Part shown: piece by piece, positions 1-13,100 of the stretch | Numbering within the stretch: the stretch's first letter is position 1 | Layout: every line of letters starts with the position of its first letter | Translations under genes and position numbers: made by a program | The notes under the pieces: generated by a model | Seen by the model: only the letters and a program-made list of their open reading frames with translations | What the model was told of the DNA's origin: nothing | Database searches by the model: none | Source: Gibbula magus | Taxonomy: Eukaryota; Mollusca; Gastropoda; Trochida; Trochidae | Direction of reading: 5' to 3' | NCBI GenBank assembly: GCA_936450465.1 | Contig: OW388289.1 | Location: 79,935,093-79,999,092 of the forward strand | Length of the DNA stretch: 64,000 nt

Positions 1-1307
1 GAAATGCTATAAACTAGTTTTAAACAGGCTTTTATTGCAGCGATGGATTGCATTATAAGATGTAAAATCCTGACAATTTTAAATATTTGAAACTTTTAAA
101 TATAGGTCATGTTAAAGGTGCATCCATTGTGTTGTTGGGGGTCACATATGCCAAATCGTATTATTTTGTCAAAAAGTACTGAGTGTTGCTGAAAATTACC
201 ATTTTGATGATAGTTGACTCAGGAGAGTGAGGATAAAAATGTAAAACTTGTGAGTTCTGATCGAAAACCAGACAATGCACAGTGATTGACGGACGTCAAT
301 TAATCAAACATAATTTTTGAAACTTATTTACAACAGGCAGAAAGACAAATTTGGGTTGATAATGGTTAATAGGTCACTACTGTGCATTTAAATGAGATGC
401 ATATAGTGCATATAGATAATGATGTTGCTCAATTTTAATTTGGCAATTGGGGATGAATATGCAAGTTGAGTTAAATTAATTAAGCTGAAACCATCACCTA
501 TGTTATGTTGGCACGTATTGAAACTAAATAGAATATTATGGAACACAATGGATGCATCTTTAAGACAGATAAACTGGGGACAATTGACACACATTCATAA
601 GAGCTCTTTAGCCCTTGTACATATTCTTTTCACCTCAATCTCATCTTTCAGATTCTTAGTTCCAGGGTGAATTTGAGTTAAGATATGAATGGTACACATT
701 GAGCAATATGTGCGGGTTGCAAACATTCATGTGAGGTTGTTTCATCATACAGGACCACACAATTTCTCTCTTGACCATAACATAAGTTTTTTCCTAATTA
801 TTTACAATTGTATATTATATTTACCCAATTATAAGTAGAATAGCCTCATGTTCTGGTTTCAGAGATTATATTGTCCAATACCCAATGTCCAAGGGTAAAC
901 TTTTAATGTCAGGCAGTTAAAATAGCCTTATCAACTTGCATTTTGTCTATATACAATACTTGTTGAATTTGATAATGTTTGGATATATTTATAAAACCCT
1001 ATGTTTACTCTCGAAAATTACTTCAGGTTTTTAAGGGACAACCTTACAAAACCCTTGGGCATGTAAAAACAACTACCTGAAAAAAAAGGCAAAAGGTCAT
1101 AAAGTGATTGAAATAAAAATGCATACCGGTACATCATAAAATAAGTTGTGTAAACTTGAGATTAGTCAGAGCATGATCTAAATTAAATTCCATAATTATG
1201 AACCAGAAGATCACAATGGAAGTAGTATTTTCATATTTAGTCATCTTTGAGGAAATACGTCAATTATATAATTAGTAAAATGTTAACACTAGTTCTTTCT
1301 GTTCCAG
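1..1307 (+). other. Intron sequence upstream of ADAMTSL exon W1
   Basis: Non-coding by frame and composition. I looked for an earlier ADAMTSL exon (TSR1 or cysteine-rich region) and found none. The only recognisable feature is the TTAA-type MITE at 112-563. Confidence 0.6.
112..563. mobile_element. TTAA-flanked MITE, family A, full-length copy
   Basis: The element begins TTAAAGGTGCATCCATTGTG and ends with the reverse complement of TTAAAGATGCATCCATTGTG. This gives terminal inverted repeats of about 22 nt with one mismatch and TTAA at both ends. The interior is AT-rich without coding capacity. A second full copy in the opposite orientation lies at 61173-61668 in an ABCC4 intron, and partial copies lie at about 1505-1887 and 38507-38688. 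Confidence 0.75.
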
Positions 1308-1486
1308 CACTGAAAGTGGCAGGAGAGAATGGTTTGTTCTTCTTAAACGGAAACCACCGACTGAGCCCGTCTGGAAACAAGCGCGGTGCAGGGACTGAGT
1401 TCCAATATGGCCGCAGTCAGAATCGATACTGTCCCGGGGAATGCATCTTTGCCAATGGTCCGACCACTCAGGGGGTTGAAGTACAG
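1308..1486 (+). CDS. ADAMTSL exon W1: spacer domain segment
   Basis: The acceptor is GTTCCAG at 1301-1307 and the donor CAG|GTACAG. The exon enters with two bases completing a split codon and ends in phase 0. It encodes FFLNGNHRLSPSG, then GAGTEFQYGR, then FANGPTTQGVEVQ. This is the conserved core of the ADAM-TS spacer 1 domain (usual pattern: NGxW/H...AGTxFxYxR...GPTxxxVxV). The upstream exon is not in the window. Confidence 0.88.
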
Positions 1487-4400
1487 GTACAGTGTAACAG
1501 CTTATGATACCATATGTGCTGCTTTCTGTTCAAATGATTTCTTTCAACTGGCATATTCATCAACAATCGCCAAATATATTATACTTACTTATACTGAGCA
1601 ACAGCCTTATACATCACATTTACATGACCTATTAAACATTACCAACCCAAATTTATATTTTTGTTAAGTTTCCAAAATGATGTTTAATTCAATAATGAGT
1701 GCCAACCCAAGTGCATTGTCTGGTTTTCAATAAGAGATCACTGCTTTCACTATTGTATCATCACTGTACTGAATTGACTTGCATCATTACTGTAATTTTC
1801 ATCAACAGTCCTTCCTTCTTTATAAAATAACACCATTATTAATGTTAGACATATATGACTCCAACAACACAATGAATGTCTCTTTATACTGCTGAATGAA
1901 TAAGTGCTGGAGTACCATCCCTGAGTAACTGACTTTCAAGGATTATAAGTTCTTAATAAAGGGAATAATTTGAGATTGGCTAGGGACTAATGATAAACAT
2001 GCCAGGCACTCAATCGAAGGTAAACATTTTACTCAAATAAATGTGATTCTGAACAATGACAATGTTTCAGACATATGGGATTCTAGTACTATGTTTTGGA
2101 GTAAAGAACTGTTATGATGGCATACTGAAAAAAATTCAGAATTATTATCCCATATGTATTTATTGTGACAAGGCAAGATAAGAATTCATTGTATGCATCT
2201 GCATATACTACAAAACATAACTTATGTTAACGTGTGACGTTCATCCTTTCTTGAGGATTATTCTGAAAGTAACCAGAAATACTTACTCTATTTTCCTGCT
2301 TACAGCTTCTGTACTACCACCACAACCCAGGAATCATGTACCAGTTCACCATCCCTAAACATAAAATGGGTGAAATGATAACAAATACCAATACAAATGA
2401 TGCTGCCTCAGAACCAAAACAGAGGTCACGACAACATCGGAATCATCACCGTAGCAACCACGGTCACCATGGTAACCGAAATCACCATAGCAACAGACCA
2501 GGTCACCAAATAACCACAAGTGCACCTGTGAGGAGATCTAGTGAGTTAAACCAACAACAGAGGGACACTTCCTCAGATAGAAGACGTCACAACCGACGTA
2601 GAATAATTGCTCGACGTCGTGATGCACAAGGAAATGACCGCATAATACAACATGGCCAGTCTCCCCAGTACATTCCAGCTTACGACCGCAACCAGCAGCT
2701 GCAGCTTGGGAACGATAGGAGGATCATCCCAAGAACATACGACAATCAGAGACAGCCTGTCAGCTCTGCTTATGCTGATAGATATTCAAATGGACGATAT
2801 CGCACCAACACGAGTCCAGTATCTAGAAGCTCATCAAACACTCAACGGTTTCTACCTCATTCCAAGGTTCTGAGAAGAACAAATCCACGAAGTCAGAGGA
2901 ACCATGATCAGAGACAAACTCACAGACCTCATGCTTCCAGAAACACTCATCACCAGAGGAGTCGTACAGATCCAAGTTATATTTCAAGATCAAACCGCCT
3001 TTCTAATCGACAAGCCTCCTCGGGCAGTAGCAACTTTAACAACATCCAAGCTATACCCTCCAACAGACTTGTCAGTGGTGAGGTCTATACCTGGAAGATA
3101 TCTGGCTTCTCTGATTGCTCCTTAACCTGTGGTGGTGGTGAGTACATATTTAATTAAAGACTTGTAACATAATTAAATTAATGAATATTTAGGTCATCAG
3201 GTATAAAAGGTAAAATAGGCATTTGTCATCCGTCATCCTTCCATAGTCTTTTCACATTTTCGACTTCTCCTTCAGAACCACTATACCTGCAAGCTGAAAT
3301 TTTGTGGGGAGGTACCTTGCACCTACGGGATCAAATTTGGTTTCTTGGTCCTCATCCCCCCTCCCCCTAAAATTTGGGCATGGCAGGCATTATTATCGAA
3401 ACTTTTAAATGACTTCTTTCGAAACCAGTTGACATAGAAAGCTGAAATTTTCAGAATCACATCTTTGTTACATGGAGACTTACCGGTAACGTATGTCATT
3501 TAAGGTATTTTGACAAAAGTTTTTAAAATGTTTTATTTTAAAAATATTCTTTTAGATCTTTAATAAGACATCATGCAAATCCTGATGAGCTACAGTGCCA
3601 TTCAATTATGTGGTTACGAAAACTAGTTTTAAAATTCTGTTCCAAAATCACATGAAAGATGAACTTATTTATGTGTGGGCATTCACAGTCAAATTATTAC
3701 GACTCACATTTTCTTGAAGGTTGATAAAAACTCTTTTGCTGAATTCAATATTTGTAGCTCATCATGCCATTAGTCAGATCTACTTGGGCCGTCATCCTTC
3801 CCTCATACATCGACGATTTATTGCATATTAAAAAAACTATTATTTATGTGTAAGTCTTCAACCTAAGATAATAAATGTTTCCCAATGTTTCTTTCCAGTT
3901 CAAGGAGATTTGTCATTATGTTCTTTACGTGTAATGATGAAAAGAACCCACTATATTTTACTAAATTTACAATGTTTATATAGTGATAAAATATATGTAT
4001 TATTAGAATATTCACAACTTTTAACAAATAATTAATCATTAGACTGATCAAGTATACCTTGTTATACCATGAATGCTTTCTGCACATGAATGGTTTACTT
4101 TCACATCTTCATTAAATGTGTGTTATTCATTGTCAGATCTAAAGCATCTTAATATGACCCTCAATAACATGTTTAAATGTGATGGTGTTATAATCATGTA
4201 TAAATAACATGTAATAATAACATAACAGGTATATATATATATATATATATATGAATAGGGACATCCCTCGAATTCTTTTTTAAATCTTCCCATAAAACCA
4301 TCCCTTTAAGTGAATACTGTTTCCACTTTCCTGTCCAAGAGGCTTCATCCAATTTAAAAGCTTGAATATGTTTTCCTTACTCAACCTTTTCTATTTGATA

Positions 4401-7400
4401 AAGGGAGTAACAAAATGCAATTCTTGATAATGCTCGTCTCAAAGGAAAATTAACTTATTATTTTTGTTAAGAGATGTTAAATATTATCCACACAATACCC
4501 ATGAACATGTTATTTTACTGACTTCCACAATCATTACTTAAATAAATATCCATCCTAATACCTTTAATCTCTGAAAAGGAAGGGCTCAATACAACAAATT
4601 ACAAATGTATATTCACTGCTATGAGCTGACTTACCAAGTACAAGACCAAAAGTTCTGACTCACTACAGTATAGAAAGATTGCCCTTGATCTTCTAATCAC
4701 AGTGTCAATACACCACCGGGGATCACGCTTTTTACTCAGCCAACATGCCGCAAATGCCACGGATGCAGGAACTACTTGTCTAACAAAACATTCCCATTCT
4801 TGGCCGGTGTTGTATTATTAAAAAAACACATCTAATCATAGACAACTTGGATTGATACTGAGCTTCCTGTTGACTGTGTAGACCTTTGGGATTAACGTTC
4901 AGGCTGTGTGTGTACTGATATGATAAGAGCAGGGAGAAATATGTCTATGTATATTGGAGCTGTGGATATAAATGTTGGAATAAGCATCAGGCTTTCTTAT
5001 GATGCAACAATTAACCCTTTACCTGTTCAGGTATCAAACCTTGAAGTCCTAATTAACAGGAACAGGTGGATCATTGGAAATTTGGGTTTGTTCCTGAATG
5101 GATTTAGAGGCCTGGAATCCATTCAGATGTTTAGCTCATCTGGACTGAAAGGCCTGATGGGCTTATGGCATGGCGTCCGTCCGTCTTTGCATCATCCTGT
5201 CTGTTCGTCCATCTGTAAAAATTTCTATTTTCGACTTCTTTTCCAGAACCAGTGACTCTAGAGAGCTGAAATTTTATGTACAGACTCCTTAAGTCAATGG
5301 AGACCCTAAATTGTAGATTCGGTGACCCTGTGACTCCAATTATGAATCATGAGGGCATGAATCAAAGATCTATACATTTTGAAACATATTTAGTTTAGTG
5401 TTTAAAGCCTAATAGCTTGATGAACTACAGAACCAATGGCTTTATTTTTCTTTAAACATATAATCTCTTTACTAAATTAAAGTGACTGTGTCATTTTGCA
5501 ATTTCAAATTGTGTACTTATAAACGCTGCGAACCATCATTATGTGTGCAACTGAAAAAGTATAAGGTATCCAAAATTTTATAGGCACCCATCCAATTTAT
5601 ATGGACAAATTTTCAACGCCCACCTCCCGACCAGGACTTCTAGAACCATCTCTGGCCTTCATTTCTCAACATAGTATTAGCACAAGACATTCTGAGGTAT
5701 CACACAATCAAGGTGTAGTCGTTCTTCTCTAGAGCCCAGATAAACTGAAGCTAGATGGAGGCATGCAAGGATGAGCTTTGCACCCATGTATTTAACCCTT
5801 GGTGGACCAGAATCACCTGAAGAGGATACAGTGTCCTTCTCGCTGACATTGCTTCATTCATTGATGACGACCCTTGTAAACAAATACGCCGCCAATTCTC
5901 TTCACTTGATAAATCTTGTGTTCAATAATGACTCTGCTTAGACCATTTCATGCTGAACTTCATTCTCGCTACTTTGTATGCTTTATCCTGTTTCACATAC
6001 TTCTATCATTGACACATAAATTCAAATTTGGTTGTCAAAAGGAGAGGAGGATTTTGTAGTATTATTGGGGACCATCCATGCTGATAGCACACAGGTGCTC
6101 AGACTGCACTCATCTTCTTGAGATTTCTCCAGATATGCCGTTGTTGTTCAAGGCTTGGTTTACGCTAATTATACGGGTACACAAATCATATTACTTACTC
6201 ACATAAATCTAGGACTCAAGTCAAGATAAGATTGAATCAAGTGCCACTCTGTTTGTGTATCAATCAGGCCGATACATGTTTCCTGATAGGACAGCAATAT
6301 ATTGACCTTTAATAGACCAATCATTTCTCTTCTGACGTGACAGGATAAAGGTGGATTTATCATCTTCAGTTGTCAATCTGTGAAAGAACATGGCACTGTG
6401 TATAGGGGTAACACAAACATGAAAGTAAGGAAAGTAAAAGTAGATAAATTTGTTATTGGTCAAATATTTGAAGACTAAGAGAACAACAAGGAAATAACTT
6501 ATGTGAATATTGATATGTTGTAATATTTACATAGCATTATTAAGGATAATCTTCATACTCTTTTCTCTGGATTCTATTTTAACAAACATTTGTAATTGCA
6601 ACAGATTATTTGTACAAAAAGTAGTTATAGTCTTCTAAAGTACTATCATTTCAAATTTAGATTGTTCAAATTTATTTTCAATTAAAAGCTTTGGAAATTA
6701 TTTAAAATGTAAACAATAAAACGAATATTTTATTCTTAAAGCTTAATGGACATTTTGTACAACCAAATGATCCTGTATCCAGAAATGGAGAATGAAAGTG
6801 TTCCAAAGTGAAACATCACCTTTATGAAAAAATGTTGCTGAACAATTTTCAACACAACAATGTTACATTTCATGGGTCTAAAGAAGCTTAACATGATACA
6901 TTGTCAGTAGTTCATTCTTCATCATGCAACTTCAAAATTGTTCACAATGACTCTTGAAATGAAAAGCAAAAGAATTTAAATTAAAATTATGAGAAAATAA
7001 TAGGGCACATATTATATTTCCTTGTTGCACACCAAGTGCAAGGGTTCATATTTCAGTGGAAACACAAGGGGTGCTGTAGATTCTCTGATAGCTACAACAG
7101 GGATGTTATAAGGGTCATTCTTCTAATAGAGGGGGTCGTCTTGCAGTTAATCCCGAGGTCGTTTCACTGACATTTAATCCATTCTTAATCTCAGGTGTCT
7201 CACACAGAACACTGAGTTAATCCTCGATGCCAGACTTGTGAATTAACCCACATTGTTGAAGTCCGTGACCTAATGATAACACAAATACTTTCCATACTTT
7301 CAGTACCAAAGAACCCAATTCATTTTGTTGATATTACATTTTGTCTACTTTTAAAATATATAAAGGTCAACATAATTTCATCTATAACAAGGTAATTCAA

Positions 7401-10100
7401 GTGGCCTCACAAATACTACTTGCTATATTTAAAATATTTTTAAAAAGTGACAGTAATAACACAACATTTGTGTGTATATCAAGATGTTTGTGTAAGATTG
7501 TTTAAAGGCGCTGTAGCATGTTTTTCTTACTGAAATAGAGATATCTCACCAAAAGGTAAAAAGGGTTACCCATAGCTAAATAAAAGCAATGAGTTCTAAA
7601 ATAAATTTTCATTGTTGGGTTAAGTCATGCAAGTCCATTTCCCCTTGAACTGCCATTTTAAGGTGTCCACATTAAAATGGCCACTTGAAGGTAGTTTAAT
7701 GATCTGACTGATGTAGCTATACCTAAATACTCAAAGTAGGGTTTTAAATGTGGTCCCATGATAGAACGGTCAACTATCTTGGTGTCTGAATTCTCAAATT
7801 CGCATGATACCTACAAATCTACCTCTCACACTGAAAAATTCAACACCAGTGTCGCTTTATATGTCACATCATTTTCTTCCAATATGGGTAACCGTTTTCA
7901 ATGGATACGGCTTAGCAGGTTGTGTATTGTAATGTTTGACCCTGAAACATAACAATATATTGCATAAATATTAATAATAAAAAGCAACTTTGAGAAAACA
8001 AAATATGCAAAAATGTGCTACAGCCTAAGATTATGCCCAAGTGAAAATACAAATATTATTCATAACATAAGCCGTGATTCATCTTAAAGTGATAATATAT
8101 ATATAATAATATAATGTACTTCAATATCAATAAAAAGTTTTATGTTTTAGAATTCCTTTCAAGTAAATATGCCTGATAGTGTTGTACCAGGAACAGGAAC
8201 AATGAATATTTTACTTACTTAAAGGACCCCAGGTATCTTAACATTTATCTCCAGAAAATAAAATAGTATGTTATATTTCAATTTTATATATTATTATATA
8301 TTAAATATTTTAATAAACAGGAAGACATTATAATTCCAAAGGCAAACAACAGTTTAAAGAACACATAATGGTTATAAAATTTGGGATGAACAAATGTCTT
8401 GTGTGATGAAATTAAACATGCCTTAACCAAACGTTGACATATGTCATCGAGGAAAGACATATTATAGTATGTAAAGATTTATAAAAACTTTAGAAACCTC
8501 AACATAATTTTGATAGCATCATAAATCATCATATAATGATAACTGAGGGATTGTGGCAGAACAGTGTCATGTTCAACACTTGTTCAACAAGCACCCTCAT
8601 GAAAACCTCCACAGGCTGATACTTGCAGACCCTGCAGTTTCTTGTGTTTTTGCAAAAATTGTTTGTGAAAAAGTGAGACGTGTAAGCTCTCCCCCACTCA
8701 AGTTAGAATAGCAAAAACCATCAATCAGATATCTAAGTAATTGAGGGACTCTAGTTAGAAGGAAAATGTTAAAAAGTATTTTGTTTGATCTGTGGTTAAA
8801 ATTTTGTATGGCATTCTGATGTTAGAGTTCGCCGCAAATGGCTGCGACACTGCCGAAGCAGCGTTAAACAATAACTCACTCACTTACTCACTAGAGATGT
8901 TCACAATGTCGAGACAGGACTTGTTCCTTCTCTTTAATTTTGTCTCAGTAATAATGCAGAACAAAGAGTTAAATTATTTAGTTTAGTATCTTTTTAACAA
9001 CAGCCGATGCACAATTTAATCTTAACTACGCTGCAAAATAAATTATACCTACATTATTAAGTTATGATATTTTAATTAACGAGTGATAAATACAAATGAA
9101 ACTAAAAGTCAACTGAACTGAATTTTAATTTTTGAAACATTATCAATTCACACCAAAAAAACATTTTTGGGAATCTCCTTAACTAGGCTTGATGGAAAAG
9201 TGAAATAGTACTCTTTTGGCTTTTTCATTTCTTCCTACAGCAATGATGGATCAATGAATTAAAGTCCAAGAAGTTACATTATGTCAACAACATCTTATAG
9301 TTATTTGATAACCATATTTTATCAATTTGGTAAGATTTGGTAAAGGTAAGATATTTTGTCTAAAAACCATTTTGAAAAAGCCATGTGTTAAAATTATCAT
9401 ACACTGATGAAGGGAATTGTGAACACATTTTACAAAACACGTACATCCTTATCACAGACATTCAAAACAGATTTTATCTGGTTGCAGTATTTTGTTTTTG
9501 ACTCTTGTTGAAAATTGGGTATAGATTCACTTGCTCCATAGTTTATTTACTTAGATATTATTGATGTTTAAGGACTAATCATACATTTCCTGCAGGCTAC
9601 CAAGAGACGAAGATCCTGTGTGTGAAGGGAAGCTCGGGGTTTGTGGTGACAGAAGAGAACTGTGACCCCCACAAGCTGCCTCCCAGACAGAGGGTCAGCT
9701 GTAATAACCAGCCGTGTCCACCAGGGTCAGTGTCACTCTCTTGTGATGAAATAATCAAATTAAATTACTAATTGTAAAAAGTTCTTCATGGGCACATATA
9801 TCTTTCAAGGCCAATTCATGCCTTTTCATCATATAAATATGTTTCAAGGTCAATCCATGGCTTTTCAAAATGCATATATGTTTCAAGGTCAATCTGTGCC
9901 TTTTCATAATGCATATATGTTTCAAGACAAATCCATGGCTTTTTATAATGCATATATGTTTCAAGGTCAATCCATGGCTTTTCAAAATGCATATATGTTT
10001 CAAGGCCAATCCATGCCTTTTCATAATGCATATATGTTTCAAGGCCAATCCATGCCTTTTCATAATGCATATATGTTTCAAGGGCAACCCATGCCTTTTC

Positions 10101-10171
<71 letters not shown>

Positions 10172-13100
10172 CAAGGCCATCACATATCATCACCATCACA
10201 TATGTTGCATGTAAATTTGTAAATTTGATAAAGAAGCTGTACATCAAGACCATATGATCTTATACTAGTTGTAACATCTGTGTGAGTTTACTAAGTTAAC
10301 TAAGTTAAATGAGTCTAATCCCTAAATGCTGATTTGATACTGCTTATACCTTATCCTTTTGAGGGTATGTTTGACTCTTCACTTGACTCTGTTAATATTC
10401 TAGATGGGAGCCAGACGAGTGGTCCGAGTGCAGCAGCACATGTGGGAAGGGGATTCAAACTCGGACTGTGGAATGCAAGCGTCGCATCTCTCCTACCCTG
10501 AGCATCAGTGTCACAGCTAACCTGTGTCTGTCCATACCTCGACCCGCCGTCTCCCGCATGTGTGAGATCAAACCCTGCGCTGCCTGGAAGATCGGCAAAT
10601 GGGAGAAGGTAGAGAACGTGTTGTACTTATAAAGGCTCTGATGATTATTTTATTCTTTGGTAGAGTCCATTGCCAAGCATTAGTAGTTTAAAACCATGTA
10701 TTTACTGGAAACTAAAAGACTAAACTCAGTTTGAAAGAAATACTGTACATTCTGTACATATAATCATCATGTACTAGTGTACAAGTACAATTCAATTTCC
10801 CCACAGAAGTCAATGAAATCATCTCTTCCCACGTAACCTATTTCGTGGCAAGAAACAGATTGCAATTCTGAGTCACAGTTGATTAATATAAATTAGCAGA
10901 TGACTTTACATGCTCCTTTAGCTTGCAAATAACACCTCCCTACGTAAGATATGGTAGTGAGACACTCGGCCCTGGTCATGATTTCTAGATTGTTGACTTC
11001 TTCTCTGTGCTCTCTTCATACCTAACATGTATTTGACTATTTCAAATGAAAATGGTCAAGGTCAAGGATGTTGGCAATCATTGTAAGAAAAACTATGAAA
11101 CAAAGCATAGTAGAAGCCATAAGGGTTGACATATACGGAGTCGGACCTCGCGGAGTTTGATGTTTCTCTCTTTGCCAACATCCTATTCATTGGTCACCTT
11201 GTGGCTACACTGGCAAATTTGTTTGCTTTTGTTTCCATTATGATATTGTGTCGTTAATCTATAACTGTGTAATCTTTGAAGGTTGAAATAGTTTTCTCAC
11301 TAAGCTTACATTGGAAACAAATGCTCATGCATATTCAGTTGATTCCTTCAAAGTAATCAAAATTATCTTCATGAGAATCAAATATTAAGATAATGGAAGC
11401 AAAGAGATCACTCTCTGATTGGAGTCAATGCCATTTTAAACCATATATCAAGTTTGATAGCAATGTGAGAACATCACTTCTCTGGAATATTTCGTATAAT
11501 CCTTCTACAAGTAGAGGTAACGATTATACGACCCTACTAGTTACAGACGGCAGTCTCACCTAGTGAGGGATCATAATTTAATAAATACCCTGTACAATAA
11601 TGTCCATATACTTAGGAATGTTGTCAACTTAATCTCATCTATTTACTTCATACCATCGTAGTTGTAATATTGGTAAAGAAACGCTTTTAGATGCTTTAAT
11701 AAGTGTTCTTACATATGTTCCCGATAGACAAGAAGTTTTAGTGTTGTACTGGTCCTGACATATTTATCTTGATACATTCTATGTTTGCTTCGATTTCGAG
11801 TCTTATGTTATCTTTAATTTATAATAATGACGTTCTAAGGTTGTTTCTTTTTTCTTACATTCTTAATTTGCCCATATTTAATGTCTGATAACATTCTTAT
11901 TCATAATTATGTCAGTCCAGAACTTTTTCAAAATGTTTAGTATTAGATTCTTATCATAAACTAATTTTATTTGTTGAATTTGATGTATTTAAAAAGTATT
12001 CATTTTAAGAATTCTCTTATGTGTTGTTTTTATTGTATCAGGAAGTAATCAATTACTCATAAAAAAGTAATATTCTTGAAAAGCTTTTTTTTAATGTCAA
12101 AATACCACGTACAGAAATTAAATATTCTCAGTTTAACTACACTTTAACTTCAGTTTAACACTGCCACACAATTTCAATAAGTAACAAAATATGCTTGGGA
12201 TTTTTTTGATTTTTTAAAATTTTATACGTTTCAATAAATGACCATTATTACAAATAAATCTGCTGGTTCATATTTGCAAAACAATAAGCATATTGTTATC
12301 ATTCTAATGCATTTTTTTCCAAAATCCATTAGAACTTAGACTGTGTGATGTACAGAGAGTTTTCATCCACCCAAATCTTGGATGACAAATCTATGGTGAT
12401 GCTGACCTTTTGCTTGGGGATTTAAATTGTTGTGACAGAAGACTTAAAATTTGTATGAAGCTGTTGTTTTTTAAGACACAAATGGTTCATCTTCACAAAG
12501 AGGTCACCATACACATTAACTTGCATCCTTGAATCTAAATTTTTCGCATTATTAAGGTTAATTTGACTGCATTATTCTCTGAAAGGAGGTTTTTATTATT
12601 TTAGTTGAATTTTTTCTCTTTAGAATCTTTTATAAATGAATGTACAATTACAATGTACTTTTACATTTACATTTACAATAGTGCTATTTTTGTTACTGTG
12701 AAGATTTAACATTTTGTGTAGTGTTGTTTTATGTAAAATAGAAATTAGGTTTTGTGTGAGAAATGCATTTATATCTTGGTAACACTAATAGGTGGTAATG
12801 TACAAAATATCAGAATCGCGGTGATGTTTTACATATCTATGTACGTGTACTGAACTTTCTTGACATTAACACAATACTGAAATTAGAATGTCTATTTGGG
12901 TTCAGTGAATTGTTGCATTTAATCTGAAAATTATGTTAAACTTACACATTTTTTGCATTGTTAAGTTTATTTATTGACCATTTTTCAAGATTTTGTATTG
13001 TATGTTTCTGAAAAATTTGAATTAATTATGCATTACACCATGGGAAAAGTAATATCTTATTCTTAACTAATTCATAAAATATTTACATGAAGTATTTCGT

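Larger units (their letters stand above)
3138..9595 (+). other. Long ADAMTSL intron, repeat-bearing
   Basis: 6.46 kb of AT-rich sequence between the two halves of TSR1. It contains degenerate copies of the AGCTCATC dispersed element (about 3215-3597 and 5133-5426), a short (TA)n at 4230-4252 and a degenerate MITE C copy at 7502-8028. A repeat tail with 'ACTCACTCACTTACTCACT' lies near 8875-8893. No other coding signal was seen. Confidence 0.6.

Noticed and set aside
9755..10253. Overlapping open frames on both strands (110-145 codons)
   Set aside because: They come from the 39-bp minisatellite plus the (TA)n tract within an intron bounded by good splice sites.
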